This document shows positions 45,961 through 57,849 of a stretch of DNA of 64,000 nt, one piece after another. The stretch lies in assembly GCA_009733575.1 (NCBI GenBank), contig ML769591.1, positions 59,894 to 123,893 on the forward strand. Direction: 5' to 3'. Each line of letters begins with the position of its first letter. Positions within the stretch are counted from its first letter, which is position 1. Under the pieces are notes generated by a model. It saw nothing but the letters and a program-made list of their open reading frames with translations, was not told the DNA's origin and ran no database searches. This DNA comes from Gymnopus androsaceus JB14 (lineage: Eukaryota; Basidiomycota; Agaricomycetes; Agaricales; Omphalotaceae). Both the position numbers and the translations under genes were made by a program.

Positions 45961-48163
45961 TCAAATGACTCGACCGCGCGCGCCGGAAACTCTGGAAATC
46001 CACTCACCATCCAAAGGACTTTCGTATGTAATATCAGACTCAGACTCGGAGTCCGACTCAGTGTATGCATCGACAGAGCTTGGAACAGCTGTAAATATTG
46101 TGTTCAGAGGGATCCAGACGAAATATCTGCTTTACACACGTACATTGCGTATGCTCGGTTTCGCCCGAGTCAACACTACCATATGTCTTGAACAGAGGAA
46201 AACCTTGAGAGCAGGCATATTCGAGACTGAAAGGATCAAATCCCTTCGCCTTCAGATATTCAGACGCTACAATATAGCAGTCTTCAGTGAAGCCTCTTCC
46301 CATACCAACATCTGCTCGAAATGAGGGAAGACCTAGTAAAATACGTGTCTCCTCCTTCATTTGTGTACTTCCATATGTGTCAAAAGACCAGAAGAATGCC
46401 GTATTTTGCAGCGAGAAATGTGATATGCCATCAACTTTGGTGATTTTTATAGGTTCAATGAACAAATAGGAGCGGTGATTAGTAGTAAAAGAGGCCAACA
46501 TTCTTGAGAGATTGGGCGTGGATCCTGTAGATCGCAGATGGTAATGCAGCCTGTCACAAAGAACTAATAATGAACTCAGAATTCAGCTACACGAGTCGAT
46601 CAAAGAGTTCTGGTATTTACCATATTCATCCCCCGCGTCTTTCAAGTCGAGGTGGTGGAGGACATGCCCGGCTTGTGCTAACCATGCAGCACAAATAGAC
46701 TCTTCATCCAGTGTTGAAGCCGTTATGACACATCGGAATTCAGAGCGAAAGAAATCTATATCATCAACGGAGGATCTGTATAAGTATGCAATAAGTCATC
46801 CACAATCTCACACAACAAGCGACAATTACCGTGCCCTTCCATTCCTGAGGACTGGGATTCTCTTACCAGCGCGCAGCCATCCTCTGATACAGAAATTTTT
46901 TCTGTGTTGCATCTGTGCTACAGGTCGCATTTTGCGTGGTAGGTAAACACATCCAATCGAAAGTGGAATGCTGTGAGGACCATCACAACTAAATGTTTTC
47001 CAAAGAGAAGCCAGGATGCGGAAAGGGTTGCGGAAATGAAGCTCAATGTGTTGTATTATGCTTTCATCTGATTGGTAGCGTACGAATTCAAGCGGGCCAT
47101 CAGTGACTGATAACAGTGGTGGGTTGGATTGCATGAATAAGTTCATTAGGCTGTGTGAGCACCTGGGATATGTATTTTTTCCCCATATGGAAGGCGGACC
47201 AGGGGGACCAAGACATATGTGCCCGGCTGGGTGGATCCAGGCATCCCTATGCGAGGCCTCACGATCATAATAATGTGCGTCGGATAAATGGATGCGTGCT
47301 TGTTCTGTGTCGTTCTCCTGTTTCTATTTGAGAACATGACAGAGTATTTGGGAGGAGCAGAGTTACAAGCCGATATTCTAAGTAGCTGCGCGCAATGGGC
47401 GAGCGGCACTGCTCATAAAAGTGTGAATAGGGAATCAAATCTAGTAACATTCAGTGGACACGACACTATGATCATCAGCAGATAAGCTTACCAGATTGGA
47501 GGATCAACGCAGGTGAGCCCCAATGGGTTGTACCAAAAAGTTTGGCAACGTTTGGGTGACTGAACGGAGACGCAATTAGCACGAGCGAGTCGTTAATTGG
47601 AGCATAATCACCATGATGCAGAGTATCGAAGTAAATCATCCTTGTAAGCCTATATGTAAATGTCTAGTGAGTTGGTCTATACCATGATCAATCGGCATTA
47701 ATACCTACTTTCTGTGCATAAAGTCCGTCAGGATAGTCATGATAAAAGACAGCTGTGAATTTCGTGCCCGGTGACGAAATCGATGGTGACATGATCTGGA
47801 TAGTGTGGACTGAGCGTACTACCTTCGAATTCATACGAGCAGATACACGCGTAGCGGCCATTGGAGAGGTTTGAAACATGATCCTGGATGATCTTGTTCC
47901 ATCCCAACTGACTTCTTCTATTTCAGTGACGCTGGACCACTTCCGGAGAATGTCGAGATCACCCCCTGGAATGACGCGGCACTAGATTCGGGAATTTTGA
48001 GCTCATACAAGAGAGATTTAGTACATTGACGCACCCAATTGTGTGGAGTCACTTCAGTAAGAGCTCCTGTAGTATTGTGATGGTTCACTGTGATCTGGTT
48101 TGCATGGATGAATTCGGAATCTCGTATAGTAAAGTTGTGAGATCTCTCGAAGAATGGCCCCAT
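45961..48163 (-). CDS. Agaricomycete-specific hypothetical protein
   Basis: From ATG 48163: MGPFFERSHNFTIRDSEFIH, then after an intron RVIPGGDLDILRKWSSVTEI and KFTAVFYHDYPDGLYAQK; next SHPNVAKLFGTTHWGSPALI; DAWIHPAGHICLGPPGPPS; then IKITKVDGISHFSLQNTAFF with WSFDTYGSTQMKEETRILLG, and YLKAKGFDPFSLEYACSQGF; a possible last acidic Ser exon follows (YTESDSESESDI) with a stop at 45961. I know this order (start F-x-x-S-x-N-F-x-I, 'rHPn..qLfG...PaLil', 'W-I-H-P-x-G-x-x-C', 'W-S-x-D..G...LGLP', 'KGFDP') from a large family of uncharacterised Agaricomycete proteins, some of which remotely resemble kinase N-lobes. No function is known. Several exon joins between 46.5 and 47.6 kb are not resolved. Confidence 0.6.
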
Positions 48164-50310
48164 GGATGGAGGTAAGAGCAAAGGTGCTGAAAAGCATCAA
48201 CGAAGGACAAGCTGGCACAGCCCGTATGAATATCCACGTTTCAGAGCCGATTCAATACAACTCCTTCAGTCCGATCGGAGATAACTCAGGTAAGGCCAAC
48301 TTCCAAGGAAAAAGGAAAGGCGTGTAGTCCGTTTACCATAGCCTAACTGGTGCAATGCTCATCGGAAACCAGACTAATTAGCCTTAGGTGACTCGGGTGC
48401 ACCATGCTACGTGCGAGCGACACAACCAATAGAACAAGGATAGTATTGAGTCAAAGTCAAAGACACCAAACACGAAAACGGAGCGTTAATGAACCCGGAA
48501 ATGAACTGGACAGGATAGGGAGAGGGAGGAAGAACGACCAACGGACGAAGAATACGAGCACAAAAACAGGAAAAAGATCTAGCATCACAGCTCCCGTTTT
48601 CGCTTGCCTCGTTTCTGTTTCCATTCAAGTGGAAGAAGGGGCACTAATACCGCGAGATGTGGAAGGAATGTAGACGATGCAAAAGGAGGTCAATCATTGA
48701 TTCAGGTCCTTCTTCTGCCTCATCTCCATAATTAATCAAATAATACGGCGAGGGATTCATCTGTCCATGTCCCGCTCAGCAGCTATCGCATTACGCACCC
48801 ATGTACTTAGCTGCTGCAGCGATCGCTCCAAACGTCACTTTTGCGATGTCAGGATGGCGGTAAAACTGACGAGGGGAGGAATAGACGGAGTTGGAGAAAG
48901 GGTCTATGGATAGGTGTTATGCGAACGTGAAGAGAGAAGAGCGTAGTACTCGAGCAACAATTCGATTGATAAGATCGCTGCCGTGGAGAACGACGACGAC
49001 GATGTTAGAGTCTTCAGAGGCACAGAGAGAGAGAGAGAGTAAAAAATGCTACAACACTGAGACTCGGTCGAGTAAAACGGCCCAGAGTGCCCAAGGTACA
49101 CCGTTACAACGGAGGCATAAGCGGCCATTTACGCCGAATCCAGATCCAAGAGAAGGGACATCGGACATCAGTATTGGTGGTACCAAGTATGCGTAGAGTA
49201 CGTAGTGTACCGATTGTCGAGGTGGAGTATGATGCGCGACAGAAAGGATTCTGTTTAGGCCAATATCAACGTCGCACCATCCGACGAGCTCCACACACCA
49301 ACAAGTTACGTCCAACCAACAGAACCTGGTGAGTTTTGGTTCACTGGTATCGGCAATGACTCTAGTAGCCCTACCCACAATGCTATTTCAAACCGCTTTC
49401 TCGTCGTGGAGGCGGGAAGAGACAAGACTCCGGGTATTCCACAGAAGATGGGTGTTGGACGAGAAAATGGATATGGTCTGTCGCGATGGAGTCGATGGGG
49501 CGTAAATGAGTTCCTAGAGTACGAAGAGGAGATTTCGTGGGATGTTGAAGATCGATATGGTGGAAAAGCCGGAGGAGAGGGATATCTGGTACACAAGAAC
49601 GATTAGAACAGCGAAAATAAAGGAAAATTGAACACGACTTACTCGGCTCTCACTTCCACTTCCTGTTACTTCTCCCGCTTCCATCTACCTTGTGAGCATC
49701 GTCTTCCTGAGCACGATTGCAATGACAGTCAGAGAACGAGCTGAACCTCCTGCGTGCCTATCCAACCCACCACTCCAACCCACAACTCCTTCAACGACCC
49801 CATCCCTCTCAATCAGCTTGGTCCGTTGACGAAAATCTTGACCTATCGGCATTAGCCCATCCAAACACCACTGCAAGGAGGGTCTGGTACGGCCGATTGT
49901 TCAACGCGTAAATCAAGAACCGAGTCGAGAGGATCATGGCGCGATGAGCCCTTTCAGCAAACTATTTTCGATTTTGCTTTCTTCCGTGGTCATGAGCGTA
50001 AGACTCGTCCGACTCGAGGTGGTGTTCTAGGTGACGTCCGAATCAGATATTTATACCCCACCAAACGTCGATGCCAAAGACCGCGACGATTACACTACAA
50101 CTCATGACATCGGATGGGGCAATATACAGTGTGCTCGAGTACCGGAGGTCAAAGCACTATTGGGATGAAAATCGGGAAACTGGGAAAATGTCTGGTTACA
50201 TGGACGATTAGAAAAACGAATAATATAAAAAGCTTGAAAAACTCACAGAAATTCTTATCTCCCGTAGGCAGACTCTCGCAAGCAAGCTTGCTATATACAG
50301 AAACTCACAT
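48164..50310. other. Long gene-free stretch
   Basis: No frame here shows a motif I recognise on either strand. There is a gagagagagagagagag microsatellite at about 49025-49040. The plus-strand open frames 48404-48673, 48891-49196 and 49406-49606 are basic and low-complexity; they could be exons of an unknown gene or decayed DNA. The right end abuts the truncated dehalogenase copy. Confidence 0.45.
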
Positions 50311-50812
50311 GTATGGAAATATCACTGGCCAGATGCCATCGAGGGGTTGGAGAAACTCAAAAAAAGTATTTGTGCAAGTTCGTGATAAACGTGGTACAAT
50401 CGTCACAACTTTCTTTTCACTCCCTCTTCTCTTCGATCCCTCTGCGTGCCATTTTCTGTATATCCTTTCATGAAAAAGCCAGACCCTAGGATTTATCAGA
50501 AAGCACTGGAACTTCTCAAATTCGAGTTCAAGCCTGAACAATATATAATGGTCGCTCCTCTCGATTATGATCTGCGCGCTGCCGCCAAAAACTTGTCAAG
50601 TACATATTTTCATCTAATTCGGCGTTACTCATACATCTGTCTATAGAGGCTACCTATATTCACCGTACTACTGAAGATCCACGCGAAGATATGGAGCAAG
50701 TCCGTGAGTGTGATATTTTCATATCTGGAACGGACGGAAGCAAGGCTTGGGGGTTGAATGCTCTGGCGGATATGTTGCGTGCTCGGAATGAGAGTGAGCT
50801 TTTGAGCTCTTG
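50311..50812 (+). pseudogene. Truncated HAD dehalogenase copy 2 (3' half)
   Basis: Similarity to the 40.4 kb gene begins abruptly around 50311 (atatcac-ggccagatgccatcgaggggttgg matches 40848-40878). It lacks motif I and about half of the protein. The segment encoding VVLANGTTRL is deleted, and KKPDPRIYQKALELLKFEFK carries an in-frame insertion of two residues; later YDLRAAAK and ISGTDGSKAWGLNALADMLR survive in different frames. It cannot make an active enzyme. Confidence 0.88.
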
Positions 50813-51008
50813 ATCAATTCTTTAAATCGTACAAATACCCAGATGCATGCATCCCAAGAAAACTGTTTATATTCATTTATTTGATGATCTACCAGCTGAC
50901 TCCGCAACGCACATATCAACAGTAGAGAGGAGAACATTAGGCTACAGTAGGGTTATAGTGTATTAGAGTCGATTGGGGCTTGGTATAGTAAACTAATTTT
51001 AAAGGTCA

Positions 51009-54000
51009 CTAAAAGATGCGGTCTTGATTGGTCTGCGAAAGCAAGTCGTCAACCAGAATCATGAAAGAATCCCAATCTTCTTGACTATTTCCAGAAGTGA
51101 GCAATATTCTGGTGAAAAAAGTGGTAACATACTCGTAATTTGACAGTCCTAGGTTGTTTGCCTCGTCGTCTGATGACAGTCTCATATAGTGAGGTTCAAA
51201 AGGTCCGATTGTTGGCGATGGAATCGCAGGAGGCACCCCAAAGGAAAGCGGCTCAGAAGGCAGCGTTGAAGGCCCTTCATGAAGAGGAGAGGTCTCTAGA
51301 TCTTCTAATGCGTCATCCCGAGTACGCTTCAAGACATTTTGTCTGGAAAGTAACGGGATTCGGCTAACGGACATGATTGCTTGGAGCACATCTCTACAGC
51401 GATACATGAACAATGTAAAAAACAGAATTCTAGACAACTCACCGAAAACGGCCCGCATTTTCATACCTGGAGAAGGATTCAGAAAAAATACTCATGTGCA
51501 TTGTATAGCCATTGAATACCTTGCCTCATATGAGCTCATGACATTCATGCATGCATGAACCTGGGCTAAATCTTTTCCAGGGTCCAAAGCAGAATTCATC
51601 CATGTCTGTTTCCAGATGTTGATAAGGAGTAATACCGCACTCAGGAACGCTACGGGCTATAAGAAAGTTAGGCAATGGGCTAATAATGACCGGGATTAGG
51701 CCTACTATCATACGTGGCATCATGATGAAGTCTGGTCGTTGATGATATACAAGGAGAATATGAATGAAAGCCCGAGCGGAATTTGTACATATGGCCAAAG
51801 AAGAAAAGCTCAGCGAAGAAACTGGTCCTGGGCGAACCCAGCGCGCATAAAATCGCATTTGAAGGAATAACAGCCAGGCTTGCAGCATCACCGACTGTAG
51901 AAAAAAGACTGTATTTGGGTTGTGCGGATCCCAACGTACTGCAAGAAAAACAAATTAAAATTAAAATCAGGGAGAGGACATGACTTATTAGAAATTGATT
52001 GTACTTACAGTGACTAGGTATAGAGTCTATCCATTCATTGGTTGCCGTGCTCATCGTCAAAAAGATTTTTTCAAGCTCCGGTGAAGGCTCAGCCAAACCT
52101 GAAAGTTCTGACCTTCTAATAGAAAGCTGCAGAGAGACGTTAGATGCTTTAAGAGTAAGGTTAAGACGGACGCACAATATGACGCCTAGTACGATCAACG
52201 ATCTGCAGAAGCTGAAGGAAATGATTCCAGTAAGCGACATAAGATGCTTGTCCGAGCGGCTGCATGAAGGGAGATTCATTATTGGACTCGATCCAGTATT
52301 CATCATCACATTCTATAGGAAAATCCAGATCATAGCTGCAGGATTGAGAGTGAAATCGCATTTGAGTCTAGCTGTAAGATGATGTGAGGATGGAGTTACA
52401 AACTCATTCTCAGTGGTCGCTCTAGGCCGACCCGTAGCTCCACTCTGAAAAGAATCTAAAGCGACCAGGACCCAGTATGCACGTTTCCACAGTTCTTGCT
52501 CAACCCTCTTTTGATGAGTTTTCCCTAGTGGTTGTTTTCTGTGCGCCCCAACCTCTTGTGCAGACCTTATACCCATGCCAATAAGGGAGTCGGTTATGTC
52601 ACTGAGAGGAGTCGGTTGTAGGAACAAGGAAGAAAGCTAAAATTCAGAAGATTCAAAAAATGATCATCTAGACAAACTATTAAATAGTACCGGGTACTGA
52701 CCGCGTACAGTTGGATTTCAAACAAACATACAGGTTGGATAAGTTTAGCTCTAGCGAGGCGAATCTGCTGGAAGTATTTCCATCCCGCAGAGCGTTCTGA
52801 CTGACTTCCATCGTACAGAGTGCGAGGATCTTTGCAGTACCGTGATCCTAAGGAGCAAACTGCCAGAAGAGTTGCAGCAAACATCGGATTGCTTCGATGC
52901 AGTTTCTCCTCGAAAACTTGTTGCTTGAATATTGGACCATTAAGAATAGGAAAGAATATGTTTATGTTGGAGAAAAATAAGGAAACGAGCTGTTGCATAA
53001 GGTCATCTGAAGAGTAGTTCAGCGATATTGTCTCCTGTGAAGGAAACGACAGATACCTTCAGGGAAAACATATTCTGGGTCTTCGAGCTCGTAGACCTTA
53101 TGCCACTGCGAAAAACGTTGGTCACCAGAGGCGAAAGAATAGTCATCGGCAACCAACTTACAGGAGACCGGGTCCAAAACTCGGTTCTTTGTTGCTGAGT
53201 AGACATGACACGACTTTCGGACCCATTCAACTCGTCCCGAATGTCCAGTGCAGTTCGTAAGAGCATTTGACTTGCGTGAGGGGCATGCTGTCGACGAAAG
53301 CTCCCGACGACAATATCTTCGATACGACTTGTAAGGGAGTCCACCACATTAAAACATTCCTCTTCTTCGGCATCATTGGATCCTTGGTTCGATTCCGGGG
53401 TAGTGCTACTCGATGGAACCGGAGGTGAGGAAGTGGGCATCGCCGGAGGAAGCTGGTTTAGTTTAGTTTCGAGGCTGCGCGCATACTTTGAAATGGCAAC
53501 TAGCATAGTCTCTGATGGCTTGAAAATCTTCCGGGATGGCAAAACTCAGAGGAGCAGCAAGTATCTTGTAGACGAGCGTTTTGGCGTCGGAAGGAAGGAA
53601 GGAACGTTGCTTTCGCTTGGAACTGGATATAATCGATAAACAGATAATAGACGAGGCCTGTCCGACTAACCCTGCTTTGGGTCCGCGTTTCTGCCGCACG
53701 GAGTAAGAATTAGATATTGCACGGCATGGAATCCACTATCACGTACTTGATTCTGTAGTGAATGCTTACACTCAACCTTCGAGGACAGACAATTCGAGCA
53801 TACACCGTCTGACATTGCATCACTATCACCTGTATACACTCAAATCAGATGCTGCAAAGAAGCTTGTGGACTGAATCTCACATTTAACTGTCGTAGTAAT
53901 CATTAGCACTAAAATCATTGGTTTCATCAAGCAGATGTAGTTACCTTTCTTACGATGACATTCATCGCAAGCCTTAGAGGCTCTTCGCTTCGCAGGCGGA

Positions 54001-54028
54001 GTGCGCCCTGAATTTCATCTTCTGGCAT
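51009..54028 (-). pseudogene. Zn2Cys6 transcription factor, copy B
   Basis: A nearly full-length paralogue of copy A, with the same exon order: acidic linker (NDAEEEECFNVVDSLTSRIE), FWTRSP plus gtaagt intron, LMQQLVSLFFSNINIFFPIL, QELWKRAYWVLVALDSFQSG, and C-terminal LLSQTNQDRIF (stop 51009). The ATG at 54028 (MPEDEIQGA) is followed by one extra base (gggcgcactccgcctg against gggcgctccacttg in copy A), so the start codon is out of frame with the zinc cluster CDECHRKK and no other in-frame ATG precedes it. The transcription factor domain exons remain open, which suggests recent loss or use of an unseen start. Confidence 0.78.
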
Positions 54029-54171
54029 GCTTGTTCAACGACGGTGCTGGATAGAGAGACAAGAGAGAAAAGTAACTTTGGCGCCTAACAAATACAATGC
54101 GGCGTCTATTTACTGCAAGCGCTGTCGCATCACGAATCGATCCTTAATAAGTTACTTGTCGGACTTCACGT

Positions 54172-54340
54172 CGATGCTATCTGAAGATCCACACGAGGGT
54201 ATGGAGCAAGTCCGCCAAGAGTGTGTTATGTTCATATCTGGATGGACTGCAATGTTCTGGTGGATATGTTGCGTCCTTTCGAAAATTAGACTCAGCTTGA
54301 GCTGCTCAAGTTGATTCTTAGCAGTTAGCACAATCCCCAG
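54172..54340 (+). pseudogene. HAD dehalogenase copy 3 (3' tail only)
   Basis: The sequence ctgaagatccacacgagggtatggagcaagtccgcc-agagtgtg-tatgttcatatctgga matches the last exon of the 40.4 kb dehalogenase (41306-41370), followed by a shortened gcaatgttctggtggatatgttgcg. Only about 45 codons are represented and the reading frame is disrupted. The following words agctgctcaagttgattct-agcagttagcac recur at 58985-59020. Confidence 0.85.
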
Positions 54341-54507
54341 GAAGTTCGACCTGCCTGGTTGTCAAACAAAGTGGGATTGATACATATACTCATTTATTGG
54401 ATATGGTACTGTATATGAGCCAACTGGTTCCGGGTCACATTGTACACTAGATGTACCACTAGATTAAGTAGAGTGACGGTCTAATAAAATTTAATCCTAA
54501 AAAGTCA

Positions 54508-57502
54508 CTAAAAGATATGGTCTTGATTTGAATCGGAAGTCTGTGAAAGCAACTCATCAACCAGAGTCATGAAAGAATCCCAATCTTCTTGACTATTTGC
54601 AGAAGTGAGCGACATTTAACAAAAGAGGAAACAACATACTTGTAATCTGACAGTCCTGTGTTGCTTGGCTCGCCGTCTGATGACAGTGCCATATACGGAG
54701 GTTCAAGGGATCCGGACGATGGAATTGCAGGAGGCATTTCAGAGGAAAGCTCAGAAGGTATGACGAATGGCGCTGAATACCCATCATTAAGAGGTGAGGT
54801 TTCCTGTGATTCGTAGTCTCTGGTACGCTTCAAGATATTTCGTCGAGAAAGCGACGGGATTTGGCTAACGGATATAATCGCTTGGAGCACATCGCTACAG
54901 CAATCCGTCAACAACTTGAAAACCATCCGATAAGGGTATGAGTTCTCACCGAAAACGGCCTGCGCATTTTCAAACCTGGAGAATGAGTAAGAAAAATCAT
55001 CATGTGCATCGTATAGCTATTGAATACCTTGCCTCATACAAGCTCATGACGTTCATGCATGCATGGACCTGAGCTAAATCCTTTTCAGGGTCCAAAGCAG
55101 AGTTCATCCATGTCTGTTTCCAGATGTTGATAAGGAGTAATACCGCACTCTGAAACGCTACGGGCTATAAGAAAGTCAGGCGATCGGCTAAGAATGGTCT
55201 GGAATTAGGCCTACTATCATATGTTGCATCATGACCAAGTCCGGGCGCTGATGATAGACAAGGAGAATGTGGATGAAACTCCGCGCAGCATTTGCACATA
55301 TCGCCAGAGAAGAAAAACTCAATGGAGATACTGGTCCTGGACGAATCCAACGGGCATGAACTCGCATTTGAAAAAACAACAACCCGGTTTGCAGCACCGC
55401 AGACTGTTGGAAAAATATTGTATTCGGGTTGTGCGGATCCCAGCGTACTGCAGGAAAACTATCAAGGAAGGTCAAATCAAGGGTTGATCTTCCTTACAGT
55501 GCTCAGGTATAGAGTCCGTCCATTCATTGGTCGCCAGACCCACCGCCATCAAGGTTTGTTCAAGAAGGTCGGGTGAAGAGTCGGCCCAACCTGAAAGTTC
55601 CCACCTTCGTGTAGAAGGCTACAGAATGGTTAGATGCCTTAAGAGTAAGCTTAAGAAGGACACACAATATAACGCCTAGTATTTTCGACAATGTGCAGGA
55701 GCCGAAGAAATGATTCCAGTAAGTGACATAAGATGCTTGTCCGGGTGGTTGCACGAAGGAAAATTCAGTATTGGACTCGATCCAGTATTCATCATCACAT
55801 TCTATAAGAAAATCCAGATCATAGCTGTAGGATTGAGAATAAAATCGCAGCTGAGTGTAGCCATAAGGAAATGTAAAAACGAAGTTACAAACTCATCCTC
55901 AGTGGTTAATATGACTCGACCGGTGGATCCACTTTGGAAACTATTCAAAGTGACCAAGACCCAGTATGCACGCTTCCACAGTTCCTGCTCAATCCTCTCT
56001 TGGTGGGTTTTCCCTGCGGGTTTTCGTCTGTGCGCACCGACATCCTGAGCAAGCCTTATGCCCGTGCCAATGGAGGGAAGAATTGATGTAACCAAGAGGA
56101 GTCAGTCCTAGAAACAAGGACGAAAGCTAATATTCAAAGATTAAGCATCCGGAATCCAGATGAACTATCAATGTTGGGTACCGACCACATAGAGTTGAAT
56201 TTCGAATAAAGATGCAGGTTGGATAAGTTTAGCTCTAGCAAGGTGAATCTGTTGGAAGTATTTCCACCCCGCAGAGCGTTCTGACTGACTTCCATCGTAC
56301 AGAGTGCGAGGATCCCTGCAGTGCCGCGATCCTAAGGAGCAAACTGCCAGGAGAGTTGCAGCAAACATCGGATTGCTTCGATGCAGTTTCTCCTCGAAAA
56401 CTTGTTGCTTGAATATTGGACCATTAAGAAGAGGAAAGAATATGTTTATGTTGGAGAAAAATAAGGAAACGAGCTGTTGCATAAGGTCATCTGAAAAGTA
56501 GTTCAGCGATATTGTCTCCTGTGAAGGAAACGACAGATACCTTCAGGGAAAACATATTCTGGGTCTTCGGGCTCATAGATCTTATGCCACTGCGAGAAAC
56601 GTGTTCACCAGAGGCGAAGAATAGACATCAGCAACCAACTTACAGGAGACCGGGTCCAAAATTCTGTTCTTTGCTGCTCTCTGGACATGACACGACTTTC
56701 GGACCCATTCAACTCGTCCCGAATATCGAGCGCAGTTCGTAAGAGCTTTTGGGTAACATTTTGTCGATGAAAGCTCCCTAGACCGACATTCTTGATACGA
56801 ATTGTAAGAGAGTCCACCACATCGACACTCTCCTCTTCCTCAGTGTCAACTTCGAATCCTTGGTTTGATTCCGGTGTAGTACAACTAGACGGAACTGAAG
56901 GTGAGGATCTCACAATACTTGAAGAGGAAGTGGGTATCGCCGGAGGAAAACGCTGGCCCAGTTTAGTTTCGAGGGTGCGCGCATACTTTGAAATGTCAAC
57001 TAGCATGTCCCTGATGGTTTGGATATCTTCCGGAATGGGAAAACTCAGAGGAGCCGCAAGAATCGTGTAGACGAGCGTTTTGGCGTCGGAAGGTTGTCTT
57101 CGCTTGTAACTACATATAATCGATAAGCAAACAAAAATTGAAGCTTCTCGACTAACCCTTTTTTGGGTCCGCGTTTCTGCAGCACGGAATAAGGATTAGA
57201 TATCGTATAGCAAGGAAGAACTATCACGTACTTGATTCTGCAGTGAATGTTTACACTCAACCTTCGAGGCCAAACAATTCGAGCATACACCGTTTGGCAT
57301 TGCATCGATATTACCTGCATACACTCTAGTTAGATCGCTGCAAAGAAGTCTGTGGACTGCTCTCACATTTAACTGTCGTAGAATCATTAGTACTAATCAT
57401 TGGTTTCATCATGGAGTATTACTTTCTTACGATGGCACTCATCGCAAGCCTTGGAGGCCCTTCGCTTCGCAGGCGGAGCGCCCTGAATTCATCTTCTGGC
57501 AT
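54508..57502 (-). pseudogene. Zn2Cys6 transcription factor, copy C
   Basis: A third paralogue with linker MLVDISKYARTLETKLGQRF, LMQQLVSLFFSNINIFFPLL, QELWKRAYWVLVTLNSFQSG and a variant C-terminus ending with HIF at the stop 54508-54510. The ATG at 57502 is out of frame with the zinc cluster because one A is missing (gatgaattcag against gatgaaattcag in copy B). The first splice junction has also lost a G (aagaaagtaatac against aagaaaggtaatac), which shifts the next exon if the same donor is used. The coiled-coil and transcription factor domain exons are otherwise recognisable. Probably non-functional. Confidence 0.78.
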
Positions 57503-57849
57503 GCTTCTTCAACGTTGCTGGGGAGAGTTGGGGGAGAGAAATGAAGAGATCGGCGTCTATTTACTGTAAGCACTTATTAGCGCCGTCAATTGACAGCGTA
57601 TAAAGACCTCTATAGCTATAGCTGTATCATATATGCGCAGTGTACTGTGCATTACTGTGCGCACTGCCTCCTACTGCCTCTCAAGTTATCGTAATATTAA
57701 TTAGGTTTTGCCAAGGCCAGGCCAAGGCTTTGCGCAATAACTGCCTACATAGTTTCCCTTAAGCAGACTCGTATGCACCGACATCGTCCTCGATGTGTGT
57801 ATATAGATACACATCTACATTTAATCTGTTTCTGAGACTGAATTAGTAA
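57503..57849. other. Intergenic
   Basis: Holds the shared regulator 5' flank (to about 57560) and a repetitive patch with gtactgtgcattactgtgcgcactgcctcctactgcctc at about 57639-57680, plus the direct repeat gccaaggccaggccaaggc near 57709. No gene. Confidence 0.45.

Noticed and set aside
48404..49606. Series of plus-strand open frames as a possible gene
   Set aside because: Some GT-AG joins are possible but the product is basic and featureless; not enough to call a gene.
53860..57370. Apparent loss of the second intron donor in regulator copies B and C (gtcagt changed to ttcagt or gcagtc)
   Set aside because: A better donor, gtgaga, lies just upstream in all three copies and gives the correct Zn2Cys6 spacing, so the donor is not lost.
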